Assembly (NCBI RefSeq): GCF_001518815.1
Contig: NZ_CP013987.1
Coordinates: 1,467,001 to 1,531,000, forward strand
From: Pseudomonas oryzihabitans
Lineage (GTDB): Bacteria; Pseudomonadota; Gammaproteobacteria; Pseudomonadales; Pseudomonadaceae
Length of the DNA: 64,000 bases
Direction of reading: 5' to 3'
The translations under genes were made by a program, and so were the position numbers. The notes under the pieces were generated by a model. It was not told where the DNA came from. It saw only the letters and a program-made list of their open reading frames with translations, and did not search any database. Below, one piece after another: positions 9,040-16,715 of this stretch (position 1 is the stretch's first letter; each line of letters begins with the position of its first letter).

Positions 9040-10392
9040 TCAGACGAACAGCGACAGCAGCATGATGAAGGCCAGGGCCACCACCGAGAGGATGGTTTCC
9101 ATCATCGACCAGGTCTTGAAGGTCTCGGCCACGGTCATGTTGAAGTACTGCTTCACCAGCCAGAAGCCAGCGTCGTTGACGTGGGAGAGGATCACCGAAC
9201 CGGCGCCAGCGGCCAGCACCAGCAGTTCCTTGTTCACGCCGGGGATCAGGGCCACCACGGGGGCGACGATGCCGGCGCCAGTGATGGTCGCCACGGTGGC
9301 GGAGCCGGTGGCCACGCGGATCACCGCCGCCACCAGCCAGGTCAGCAGGATGGGCGAGATCTGGGTTTGCACCGCCAGGTTGCCGATCACTTCACCGACG
9401 CCGCTGGCCACCAGCATCTGCTTGAAGCCACCACCCGCGCCAACGATCAGCACGATGGCCGCCACCGGGGCCAGACTCTGGTCCAGCAGCTTGACGATCT
9501 TCTCGCGGGAGAAGCCGCAGGCGGTGCCGAAGCTGTAGAAGCTCAGCAGCAGGGCGGCGAGCAGGGCGGTGATGGGGTGGCCGATGAAGTCCATCCAGAC
9601 GCGGAAGTGGTTGTCGGCAGCGAAGAAGATGTCGGCGAAGGCCTTGAGCAGCATCAGGATCACCGGCAGCAGCACGGTGAAGACGGTGATGCCGAAGCCC
9701 GGCAGGTTACGGTTGTCGGTCTCCTGGGCGATCTGGGCGACCAGCTCGGGATTGGCCGAGCCAGGGATGCGCTTGGAGATCCAGGCACCGAAGATGGGAC
9801 CGGCGATCATGGCGGTGGGCAGGCCGACCAGCAGGCCGTAGAAGATGGTCTTGCCGATGTCGGCGCCGAACACCCCGACCGCCAGCAGCGGACCCGGGTG
9901 CGGCGGCACCAGGCCGTGCACGGCGGAGAGACCGGCCAGCAGCGGGATGCCCAGCTTGACCAGCGACAGCCCGGTGCGGCGGGCGACGATGAACACCAGG
10001 GGCGCCAGCAGCACGAAGCCGATCTCGAAGAACAGCGGGATGCCCACCAGGAAGGCGGCGAACATCATCGCCCAGTGCACGCGCTTGATGCCGAAGGCGC
10101 GGATCAGCGTCTGGGCGATCTGGTCGGCGCCGCCGGAGTCGGCCATCAGCTTGCCGAGCATGGTGCCCAGGCCGAGCAGGATGCCAACGAAGCCGAGCAC
10201 GCCGCCGAAGCCGTCCTGGAAGGATTTCATGACCTTTTCCACCGGCATGCCGGAGGTCAGCCCGAGAAAGCCCGAGGCGATGGTCAGGGCGATGAAGGGA
10301 TGGACCTTGAACTTGGTGATCAGGAGCACCAGGCCAATGATGGTGACCAGGGCGTCGAGCAGAAGGAAGCTGTTGTGGTCCATGCCGAACAT
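9040..10392 (-). CDS. gntT: Gluconate:H+ symporter (GntP family)
   Basis: 450-residue inner-membrane permease with about 12-14 hydrophobic segments, starting MFGMDHNSFLLLDAL. Family features include the VHGLVPPHPGPLLAVG loop, GAGGGFKQMLVASGVG and SHVNDAGFW near the C-terminus. It imports D-gluconate. AGGAG lies 8 nt before the ATG at 10392, so the longer upstream reading frame is rejected. It follows gntK in the same direction and has its own copy of the GntR operator between the two genes (10438-10452). Confidence 0.93.
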   Translation of the reverse strand: MFGMDHNSFLLLDALVTIIGLVLLITKFKVHPFIALTIASGFLGLTSGMPVEKVMKSFQDGFGGVLGFVGILLGLGTMLGKLMADSGGADQIAQTLIRAFGIKRVHWAMMFAAFLVGIPLFFEIGFVLLAPLVFIVARRTGLSLVKLGIPLLAGLSAVHGLVPPHPGPLLAVGVFGADIGKTIFYGLLVGLPTAMIAGPIFGAWISKRIPGSANPELVAQIAQETDNRNLPGFGITVFTVLLPVILMLLKAFADIFFAADNHFRVWMDFIGHPITALLAALLLSFYSFGTACGFSREKIVKLLDQSLAPVAAIVLIVGAGGGFKQMLVASGVGEVIGNLAVQTQISPILLTWLVAAVIRVATGSATVATITGAGIVAPVVALIPGVNKELLVLAAGAGSVILSHVNDAGFWLVKQYFNMTVAETFKTWSMMETILSVVALAFIMLLSLFV

Positions 10393-10437
10393 GGCGCCTC
10401 TCCTATTGTTGTTGTGGGCGTTGGGGGTGGTTGAAGT

Positions 10438-10452
10438 GGGTAGCGCTGTCTC
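10438..10452. promoter_or_regulatory. GntR operator copy 1 (before gntT)
   Basis: GGGTAGCGCTGTCTC lies between the gntK stop and the gntT start. It shares TAGCGCT with the reported P. aeruginosa GntR site (AC-N-AAG-N-TAGCGCT) and matches the other two copies upstream of gntK and gntR over GGTAGCGCTGTCTC. The gluconate repressor should therefore act on gntT directly as well as through the operon promoter. Confidence 0.8.
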
Positions 10453-10453
10453 G

Positions 10454-10987
10454 TCAGGCCGGCTGGGCCAGGCGAGTCGAGGTGTTCCACCAGGCCGATA
10501 CCTGGGTACCAATGGCAGGCAGGGTGTCGCGTGCATCCACTACCAGCGTAGCCGGTTCACCGTGGGGTGCTTCCAGGGCGGCGAACTGACTGTCGATCAG
10601 GCTGGCGGGCATGAAGTGTCCCGGGCGATTGGCGACGCGCTGCGCAGCGGTCTCGCGGGTCAATTCGAGGAAGACGAAACCCAGGCCGGGTACCGCCTGG
10701 CGCAGCTGGTCGCGATAGCGGCGCTTGAGTGCGGAGCAGGTGAGCACGGGACGTTCGCCCGCGGCCACGGCGGCGGCCAGTTCTTCGCCCAGGCGAGTCA
10801 GCCAGCCGGCGCGATCGTTGTCGTCGAGGGGGATGCCAGCGCTCATCTTGGCGATGTTGGCCGGTGGGTGAAAGGCGTCGCCTTCGATCAGGCGGCCCTC
10901 GTCCTGCTCGGCGATGGCCGCGCCGACGCTGCTCTTGCCGCAGCCTGCGACGCCCATGACCACCAGCGCGGGAATGGGAGTGTTCAT
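10454..10987 (-). CDS. gntK: Gluconokinase
   Basis: Phosphorylates D-gluconate with ATP to 6-phosphogluconate, feeding the Entner-Doudoroff pathway. The 177-residue protein has the P-loop VMGVAGCGKSS near the N-terminus, then EGDAFHPPANIAKMSAGIPL for substrate binding, LTCSALKRRYRDQLR, and RPGHFMPASLIDSQFAALE, all diagnostic of GntK. The start at 10987 is preferred to longer versions because GGAGGTGA lies just upstream and the P-loop distance is normal. It is divergent from gntR and shares an operator region with it. Confidence 0.95.
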   Translation of the reverse strand: MNTPIPALVVMGVAGCGKSSVGAAIAEQDEGRLIEGDAFHPPANIAKMSAGIPLDDNDRAGWLTRLGEELAAAVAAGERPVLTCSALKRRYRDQLRQAVPGLGFVFLELTRETAAQRVANRPGHFMPASLIDSQFAALEAPHGEPATLVVDARDTLPAIGTQVSAWWNTSTRLAQPA

Positions 10988-11003
10988 CGTCACCTCCGGT
11001 CTG

Positions 11004-11018
11004 GAGACAGCGCTACCC
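11004..11018. promoter_or_regulatory. GntR operator copy 2 (before gntK)
   Basis: GAGACAGCGCTACCC, the reverse complement of copy 1, lies 17 bp upstream of the gntK ATG. A degenerate extra half, AAGGTAGCGG, is at 11031-11040 in the opposite orientation. The position overlaps the likely gntK promoter or transcription start. Confidence 0.78.
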
Positions 11019-11117
11019 CGGAAAATGAAAAAGGTAGCGGCTTCCAGTTCTTGTCGATCTTGTTGGGCCGAATGCCGACGTGCTCCGGCAGGGCACATCA
11101 GGCTTGTAGTGTCTGCT

Positions 11118-11136
11118 GAGACAGCGCTACCTTAGG
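11118..11136. promoter_or_regulatory. GntR operator copy 3 (before gntR)
   Basis: GAGACAGCGCTACCTTAGG is the best match of the three: on the minus strand it reads AAG-G-TAGCGCT as in the P. aeruginosa GntR site. It lies 38 bp upstream of the gntR ATG, so negative autoregulation is expected. Confidence 0.8.
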
Positions 11137-11173
11137 CGTGTTCTCCGTCTCTGACAAGCCTGAAACCACAACA

Positions 11174-12190
11174 ATGAATCGAACGGGTTCTCGTAGTTCC
11201 GGTCGGCCCACCCTCACCGAGGTGGCGCTGCAGGCCGGCGTTTCTCCCATCACCGCTTCCCGTGTCTTGCGCGGGGTCGCCACCGTGGCGCCCGAGCTGG
11301 TCACCCGCGTGCAGGAGGCGGCCGCGCGCCTCGGTTATGTCACCAATCCGGCCGCCCGTGCCCTGGCCTCGGCCCAGGGGCATTCGGTGGTGGTGCTGGT
11401 ACCGTCGCTGTCGAACCACCTGTTCATCGAACCGCTGGAGGCCATTCACGAGGTCCTGCATCCGCGCGGCCTGGAGGTGCTGATCGGCAACTATCACTAC
11501 GATCCCGCGGAAGAGGAAAAGCTGATCCGCAACTACCTGGCCTATCAGCCCAGGGGCCTGCTGCTGACCGGCTTCGACCGCACCGACGCCGCCCGCCAGT
11601 TGCTGGCGGCCAGTGGGGTGCCTCGGGTACACATGATGGAGCTGGATCCAGCCGGCGCGACACCCAGTGTCGGCTTCTCCCAGCACGCGGCCGGTGCGGC
11701 GGCCGCGCGGCATCTACTGGCGGCGGGGCGTACGCGCCTGGGCTACGTGGCCGCGCAGCTCGATCCCCGGGCCCTGGCGCGGGGCGAAGGTTTTCGCGAG
11801 GTGCTGCGCGAAGCGGGGTGCTACGACCCGGGCCTGGACGTATTGGATCCGCAGCCGTCGTCCGTGGGATTGGGCGCCCGGCAATTCCGTGACCTGCTGG
11901 CGCAGCGACCGGATGTCGACGGCCTGTTCTTCTGCAATGACGACCTGGCCCAGGGCGCCCTGTTCGAGGCGCAGCGTCTGGGCATCGCCATTCCCGAGCG
12001 GATCTCGGTGCTGGGCTTCAACGACCTGCCCGGCTCGGCGCACACGGTGCCCCGGCTGTCCTCCATCCAGACCCCGCGCGCCGCGGTAGGGCGCCAAGCC
12101 GCGACCCTGTTGCTGGGACTGCTCGATGGTCGCAGTCAACCGACCTGCGTGGACCTGGGATTCGAGCTGGTGAGCCGGGAGAGTGTGTAG
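11174..12190 (+). CDS. gntR: LacI-family gluconate repressor GntR
   Basis: 338-residue cytoplasmic repressor. The N-terminal LacI helix-turn-helix reads PTLTEVALQAGVSPITASRVLRG, with a hinge helix near PAARALASAQG and a periplasmic-binding-protein-like effector domain from about residue 70. D-gluconate or 6-phosphogluconate is the expected inducer. The ATG at 11174 is chosen over an upstream in-frame GTG at 11138 because it starts right before the HTH and the GTG lies directly beside the operator. It is divergent from gntK-gntT; all three promoters carry the same operator. Confidence 0.92.
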   Translation: MNRTGSRSSGRPTLTEVALQAGVSPITASRVLRGVATVAPELVTRVQEAAARLGYVTNPAARALASAQGHSVVVLVPSLSNHLFIEPLEAIHEVLHPRGLEVLIGNYHYDPAEEEKLIRNYLAYQPRGLLLTGFDRTDAARQLLAASGVPRVHMMELDPAGATPSVGFSQHAAGAAAARHLLAAGRTRLGYVAAQLDPRALARGEGFREVLREAGCYDPGLDVLDPQPSSVGLGARQFRDLLAQRPDVDGLFFCNDDLAQGALFEAQRLGIAIPERISVLGFNDLPGSAHTVPRLSSIQTPRAAVGRQAATLLLGLLDGRSQPTCVDLGFELVSRESV

Positions 12191-12191
12191 G

Positions 12192-12615
12192 GACCATCGT
12201 CGAAGGCTCATGGGGGGGGCTTCGATCCAGTAATGTTGGGCTTCGCTGCGCTCAGCGCCAACCTATGGCACCCGTGTTGGCCACGCGACGTAGGTTGGGT
12301 TGAGACGGCTCCATCGTCGAAGCCCAACGGCAGAGTCTCGATCCGGCCATGTTGGGCTTCGCTGCGCTCGGCGCCAACCTACGGTGCCCGTGCTGGCCAC
12401 GCGACGTAGGTTGGGTTGAGACGGCTCCATCGTCGAAGCCCAACGGCAGAGTCTCGATCCGGCAATGTCGGGCTTCGCTGCGCTCAGCGCCAACCTACGG
12501 TACCCGTGTTGGCCGCGCGACGTAGGTTGGGTTGAGACGGCTCCACCGTCGAAGCCCAACGGCAGAGTCTCGATCCGGCCATGTTGGGCTTCGCTGCGCT
12601 CAGCGCCAACCTACG
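12192..12615. repeat. Tandem array of 95-bp palindromes, 116-bp period
   Basis: Three complete copies (12289-12383, 12405-12499, 12521-12615) of an element that begins CGTAGGTTGGGTTGAGACGG and ends GCGCCAACCTACG are separated by a 21-bp spacer, giving an exact 116-bp period. A decayed fourth copy missing its left end occupies 12192-12267. The element is the same family as module A at 1-620, in a variant form. The short frame that reads through it is made only of the repeat and is not a gene. 12616-12694 shows nothing further. Confidence 0.9.
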
Positions 12616-12694
12616 GGGCCTGGCCACTCACGCTCCTACCGCCTTGCCTTGACCGTAGGAGCGGCCCATGGCCGCGATGCGCTGGCGCCGACCC

Positions 12695-13168
12695 CTACCG
12701 CAACGACTTGGCCAGTATCCGCGACTGGCCCTGGAAGTCCTGCCGGGCATAGAAGGCCTGGGCGTCACGGTTGAACTCCATGACTTCCAGCCGCAGCTCG
12801 TCGACGCCGTTGTCCCGGGCCCAGGCTTCCACGGCTTCCAGCAGCCGCGCCCCCACTCCCTGGCGCTGGTGGCTGGTGGCGACCACCAGAGTGCCGATGC
12901 GGCAGAGGATGAGAGGCTGCAGAAAGGAAATCGAACCGGTATCGGACAGCCGCGCGGTGACGAAACCCACCAGGGCGTCCTCTGCCTCGGCGACGAACAG
13001 GACGCCATCCTCGGGCTCCAGCTGGGCGGCCCAGTAATCCTGGTCGCGCCAACCACCGGAGGGCCGGGCAAAGGTCGCCGGGGCCTGCTGGTGATGCTGC
13101 TCGGCGAGTTGTTCGGCCAGGGTGCAGATGGCGGCCAGGTCGGTAACGAAGGCAGGACGGATACGCAA
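12695..13168 (-). CDS. GNAT family N-acetyltransferase
   Basis: 157-residue acetyl-CoA-dependent acyltransferase fold. The pyrophosphate-binding motif A reads VVATSHQRQGVGARLLEAVEAWA, followed by the motif B region LEVMEFNRDAQAFYARQDFQ. The N-terminus MRIRPAFVTDLAAICTLAEQL is typical. The substrate is not predictable. It is the last gene of a minus-strand run of short genes ending beside the tandem palindromes. Confidence 0.85.
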   Translation of the reverse strand: MRIRPAFVTDLAAICTLAEQLAEQHHQQAPATFARPSGGWRDQDYWAAQLEPEDGVLFVAEAEDALVGFVTARLSDTGSISFLQPLILCRIGTLVVATSHQRQGVGARLLEAVEAWARDNGVDELRLEVMEFNRDAQAFYARQDFQGQSRILAKSLR

Positions 13169-13220
13169 GAGCGATGCTCGCAGAAAGAGTCAGCTGTTCA
13201 CCTTAGCCGTACGGACCGGG

Positions 13221-13553
13221 TCAGGAAACATCCGGCTCGGCCGGCAGCTGCTGATACCAGTCGGCATAAGGCGTGTTCTTCGCCATCCGGCGGTTGTAAT
13301 CGGGAGCGCCATCGGTCCACCAGACCGGACCGCGTTCGCCCAGGGCCCGCTTGGCCTCGTCCACCGCTGCACGGGCCTGACGCAGGGCCGCGTCGTCGCC
13401 CTGGCGCTTGGCGGTACCCACCTGGCGGCGGGCGTCCATCAGCTGGTGGGTCAGCATCTCACGGCGTTCAGCTGGCAGGCTGGGATCGGTACAGCGCCAG
13501 AGTCGACCCCTGACCGCGAAGTAGCGTCCGTCCGGGGTGGTGGGGTAGCTCAT
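13221..13553 (-). CDS. Conserved hypothetical protein, 110 aa
   Basis: Function not recognised. The protein is soluble and charged, with no signal or membrane segment. It has a conserved-looking N-terminus (YPTTPDGRYFAVRGRLWRC), a central helical, Ala/Arg-rich stretch of about 50 residues that may be a coiled coil, and an aromatic C-terminus (WWTDGAPDYNRR...YADWYQQL). Its codon use matches the neighbours and it lies 15 bp after the DUF2726 gene, so the two may be co-transcribed. Confidence 0.7.
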   Translation of the reverse strand: MSYPTTPDGRYFAVRGRLWRCTDPSLPAERREMLTHQLMDARRQVGTAKRQGDDAALRQARAAVDEAKRALGERGPVWWTDGAPDYNRRMAKNTPYADWYQQLPAEPDVS

Positions 13554-13568
13554 GGGCAGGGTCTCTGG

Positions 13569-14237
13569 TCAGTCGTCGATGTCGAGCAGGGCGCGGCAGT
13601 CCGGATAATTCGAGCAGGCCCAGAATTCCCGGCCCTGGTGGCGACCGCTGCGGGCGCGGCGGCGAACCATGGGCGCCTGGCATTCGGGGCATTCCGGCGC
13701 CAGCGCCTGGCTCGGGGCAGCCGCCCGGGCGCGTGGGCGACGGCCCCCGAAGACGGCATCGCGCACGGCACTGGCCGAATAGCGCGCCGCCGCCGGAATC
13801 TCCACCAGGCGCAACTGGGCGGCCTCGCATACCGCGCGGACGAAGCGGTCACGCTGCTGGCGGTGGCGCTGCAGGTGCGAACGGTCATTGAGCTCGACCA
13901 CGGCGTGTACGGCGAGGTCGTCGCGGCGGCAGATGGCGAAGTCGAAGTGCTTGCAGTTGATGCGGTTCTGCGCGACCAGGTAGCGGCGCCGGTCGCGCAG
14001 CGGCAGGGTCTGGACCACATCGGCGATGCGGACCTTGCCGAACACCCGGTAGTCATCGCCCACGGCTTCGTCGAGCACGGCGAGAAAGGCCTTTTCGGCG
14101 GGGGTGAAGAGGGCTTCGACCTGGCGATAGGGAAAGGCGGCCTGGCGCCGACGCTGCCACCACCAGGATGCCCCCAACAGCAGTAGTCCGGCCAGGACCA
14201 GCAGGGGCAGATAACGCTCGTACATCTCGAACTCCAA
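13569..14237 (-). CDS. Membrane-anchored DUF2726 protein with C4 topoisomerase-type zinc finger
   Basis: 222 residues. A single N-terminal membrane helix (about 6-26) is followed by a DUF2726 domain (about 40-165), a restriction-endonuclease-like fold family seen here through FTPAEKAFLAVLDEAVG, KHFDFAICRRDDL and AVVELNDRSH. The C-terminus (about 185-222) holds CPECQAPM...CSNYPDC, a C4 zinc ribbon of topoisomerase I type. The combination suggests a nucleic-acid-associated protein tethered to the inner membrane. Biological role unknown. An alternative start is the Met at 14225. Confidence 0.8.
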   Translation of the reverse strand: MEFEMYERYLPLLVLAGLLLLGASWWWQRRRQAAFPYRQVEALFTPAEKAFLAVLDEAVGDDYRVFGKVRIADVVQTLPLRDRRRYLVAQNRINCKHFDFAICRRDDLAVHAVVELNDRSHLQRHRQQRDRFVRAVCEAAQLRLVEIPAAARYSASAVRDAVFGGRRPRARAAAPSQALAPECPECQAPMVRRRARSGRHQGREFWACSNYPDCRALLDIDD

Positions 14238-14295
14238 CAGCGGGGCGCCATGATAGTGAGTCCTGGCGCCGGACAGCAGCGGCGGCGACGAAACG

Positions 14296-14676
14296 TCAGT
14301 CGCGTCGCGGCAGTTGCCGTTGCAGATCGTCCAGGCGCAGCAGGGTCACGGACTTCAGACAGCTCAGATACTGCAGCTGCTGCATGGGGCCACTGAAACC
14401 GCGGGTGGCGGTCGTGCAGCGGGGTGCCCGGTCGGCCTGCCAGAGCTGCTGCAGGCGTTCGAAGGCAGGTCGTTGCGTGGGTGAGGTGGCTGCCAGCCGC
14501 CGACCATAGACGTCAGCCAGACGGGCCTCGGCCGCCGCCAGGTCGTCGGCTGCGCAGGCGGCCAACTGGGCCTCGCTCCCCTGACGATCGCAGGCGACGG
14601 GTGCGGGTTCGGCGGCGAGCGCCACGCGGGTAAGCGGGAGTGCGAGCAGGAGCAAGAGCAGGCGGGAGACAGGCAT
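14296..14676 (-). CDS. LprI-like (DUF1311) periplasmic protein
   Basis: 126 residues with a signal peptide (MPVSRLLLLLLALPLTRVALA) and a small Cys-containing alpha-helical domain: VACDRQGSEAQLAACAADDL, AEARLADVYGRRLA, and a distal ...RCTTATRG...SCLKSVTLLRL. This is the lysozyme-inhibitor LprI N-terminal-like family. Inhibition of host lysozyme is known for some members; whether it holds here is not shown. The four visible Cys probably form disulphides in the periplasm. Confidence 0.75.
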   Translation of the reverse strand: MPVSRLLLLLLALPLTRVALAAEPAPVACDRQGSEAQLAACAADDLAAAEARLADVYGRRLAATSPTQRPAFERLQQLWQADRAPRCTTATRGFSGPMQQLQYLSCLKSVTLLRLDDLQRQLPRRD

Positions 14677-14730
14677 GAAGGACAGTTATCCAGGAGGCAG
14701 TCCCCCTAGACTGCCGCAAGCGCGAGCCGC

Positions 14731-15687
14731 TCACCAGGCGCCGTTGGTTTCCGGCTGCTCGCCCTGGGTGTCACGGAAGGCGCGGATCTGCTCCAGCAGC
14801 CAGGTCACCCAGCGCTGCACCGGCGCGTCCACCGTACCCCGGGGCAGTACCAGGAAGTAGGCCTGGGGCGACAGCTGATTGAACCGGTCCGGCAGCGGCC
14901 GCACCAGGGCGCCACTGGCCAGCAGGCGCTGGGCCAGCACACAGCCGCCGAGCGCCACGCCCTTGCCGGCGGCCGCCTGTTGCAGGGCCATGCCACTGAG
15001 CGAATAGCGCGGTCCGCGCAGATTGCCGCCAAGGCTGACGGCCTGGCTGGTGAACCAGTCCTGCCAGGCGTTGAAGCGGCTGCTGGGGCGACCCGACCGC
15101 CAACCACCGGGCCATTCGGCGTGCAGCAGGGGATAGTCCAGTAGCGCGGCGGGCTCCGTCAGGGGCGCCGGGATCAGAGTGGGACTGCAGACCGGAAAGA
15201 TCCACTCGCGCAGCAGCAGGCGGACCTCGCCATCCTGCCAGTCGCCACGGCCATAGCGGATCGCCGCCTGGGCACCTCCCTCGGTGCCCAGCGGCACGAT
15301 AGCGGACGAAGCGTCGAGGAAGACCTCGATATCCGGATGCCGGCGCTGGAAGTCTTCCAGGCGCGGCAGCAGCCATTCCTGGCCGAAGGTGGGTGGCGCA
15401 CTGACGGTCAGAACGCTGCTCTTGACCCGTGCCCGGGCGACGGCGCGTGTCAGGCCGTCGAGGTGGGGTGCGATCTCCGCGGCCAGGTTCCGACCCGGCT
15501 CGGTGAGTCGTACCCCCTGAGGCAGGCGTTCGAACAGGGTCTGCCCCAGTTCGTCCTCCAGGAGGCGGATCTGCCGACTGATGGCCCCGGCGGTGACATG
15601 CAGCTCGGCTGCCGCCCTGGCGAAATGCTCATGCCGGGCAGCCGCCGCGAAGGCACGCAGGGCATTGAGGGGGAGGGCGATGGTCAT
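14731..15687 (-). CDS. LysR-family transcriptional regulator (GcvA-like)
   Basis: 318-residue regulator with an N-terminal winged HTH (LPLNALRAFAAAARHEHFARAAAELHV...AISRQIRLLEDELG) and a C-terminal LysR substrate-binding domain (from about residue 90). It belongs to the GcvA/AmpR-like subgroup from the ALRAFAAAARHEHFARAA start. It is divergent from an EamA transporter gene with 103 bp between, so control of that transporter is the simplest guess. The Met at 15687 is chosen over an upstream extension since it fits the family N-terminus. Confidence 0.88.
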   Translation of the reverse strand: MTIALPLNALRAFAAAARHEHFARAAAELHVTAGAISRQIRLLEDELGQTLFERLPQGVRLTEPGRNLAAEIAPHLDGLTRAVARARVKSSVLTVSAPPTFGQEWLLPRLEDFQRRHPDIEVFLDASSAIVPLGTEGGAQAAIRYGRGDWQDGEVRLLLREWIFPVCSPTLIPAPLTEPAALLDYPLLHAEWPGGWRSGRPSSRFNAWQDWFTSQAVSLGGNLRGPRYSLSGMALQQAAAGKGVALGGCVLAQRLLASGALVRPLPDRFNQLSPQAYFLVLPRGTVDAPVQRWVTWLLEQIRAFRDTQGEQPETNGAW

Positions 15688-15790
15688 GACAGCCTTAGTT
15701 TTCCTGAGCCTGACGCCCATTAAACATCGTTTGTCCAACCTGTTCAGCCGCCTTCACCATTCAGGCTCACTTATTCGTGGAGCGACGCTC

Positions 15791-16693
15791 ATGCGCAAGG
15801 AGCTCGATCTCCCCGCTGTGCTGGTGATGCTGGTGCTTTGCCTGGTCTGGGGCCTGCAACAGACGGCGATCAAGGCCATCGCCGAACAGGTCGACCCGTT
15901 GCTGCAGATCGGCTGGCGCTCGCTGCTGGCGGCCGGGTTGCTCTATGGCCTGGCACGCTGGCGCGGCATCCGCTGTCTGGGCCGGGACCAGACCCTGGTT
16001 CCCGGCCTGCTCGCCGGTTCGTTGTTCGCCATGGAGTTCCTGTGCATGGCGGTGGGCCTGAACTACACCAGCGCCGCGCACATGGTGGTGTTCATCTACA
16101 CGGCGCCGCTGTTCGCCGCCTGTGGCCTGCACTGGTTGGTACCGGGCGAGCGACTGTCGTTGCGTCAGTGGTTGGGCGTCGTATTGGCGGGTGTCGGCGT
16201 GGTCTGCGCCTTCCTGATCGGCCAGCCAAGCGGTGGGGCGAGCTGGCAAGGCGATCTGATCGGCCTGGTCGGTGGCGCCTGCTGGGGGGCTACCACGGTG
16301 CTGATCCGCCGCAGCGCTCTGGCCGAGGCGCCGCCCTTGCGCACCCTGTTCTATCAGCTTGGGGTGACTGGAGTGGTGCTGCTGGCGCTGGCCCTGCCAC
16401 TGGGCAAGCGGCTGAACCTGTCGGGACTCGACTCCCTGGCCTGGTCGAGTCTGGCGTTCCAGGTGTTCATCGTCGCCGGCATCAGTCTGCTGGGCTGGTT
16501 CGTGCTGCTCAGTCGCTATCGCGCTGCCCCGCTGGGGGTGCTGACCCTGCTGACGCCCCTGTTCGGCGTGCTGATGGGGGTCTGGCTGCTGGGCGAGACA
16601 CTCGGGGCAGGCTTTCTCGTCGGTGCGGCCCTGGTGCTCTGCGGTCTGCTGATCGTCAGCTATCCTTCCCGCTCGCGAACGGCCCCCCGCTGA
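15791..16693 (+). CDS. EamA/DMT family transporter (first of two)
   Basis: 300-residue inner-membrane protein with ten predicted helices in two EamA repeats (about 9-140 and 153-290). Visible EamA marks include LVWGLQQTAIK in helix 1 and GLNYTSAAHMVVFIYTAPLF. Members export amino acids and other metabolites. The start at 15791 has GGAG upstream and removes a spurious N-terminal extension that would overlap the divergent lysR gene. A second EamA gene follows after 22 bp. Confidence 0.87.
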   Translation: MRKELDLPAVLVMLVLCLVWGLQQTAIKAIAEQVDPLLQIGWRSLLAAGLLYGLARWRGIRCLGRDQTLVPGLLAGSLFAMEFLCMAVGLNYTSAAHMVVFIYTAPLFAACGLHWLVPGERLSLRQWLGVVLAGVGVVCAFLIGQPSGGASWQGDLIGLVGGACWGATTVLIRRSALAEAPPLRTLFYQLGVTGVVLLALALPLGKRLNLSGLDSLAWSSLAFQVFIVAGISLLGWFVLLSRYRAAPLGVLTLLTPLFGVLMGVWLLGETLGAGFLVGAALVLCGLLIVSYPSRSRTAPR

Positions 16694-16715
16694 CTCGCCT
16701 GGTCCCGAGAATCCG

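Noticed and set aside
12263-12559. 98-codon frame within the tandem repeats
   Set aside because: The protein consists only of the repeated DNA unit read three times. No RBS and no independent codon signal.
12192-12615. CRISPR array
   Set aside because: Repeats are 95 bp and palindromic with constant 21-bp spacers of nearly the same sequence. CRISPR repeats are shorter and have unique spacers, and no cas gene is present.
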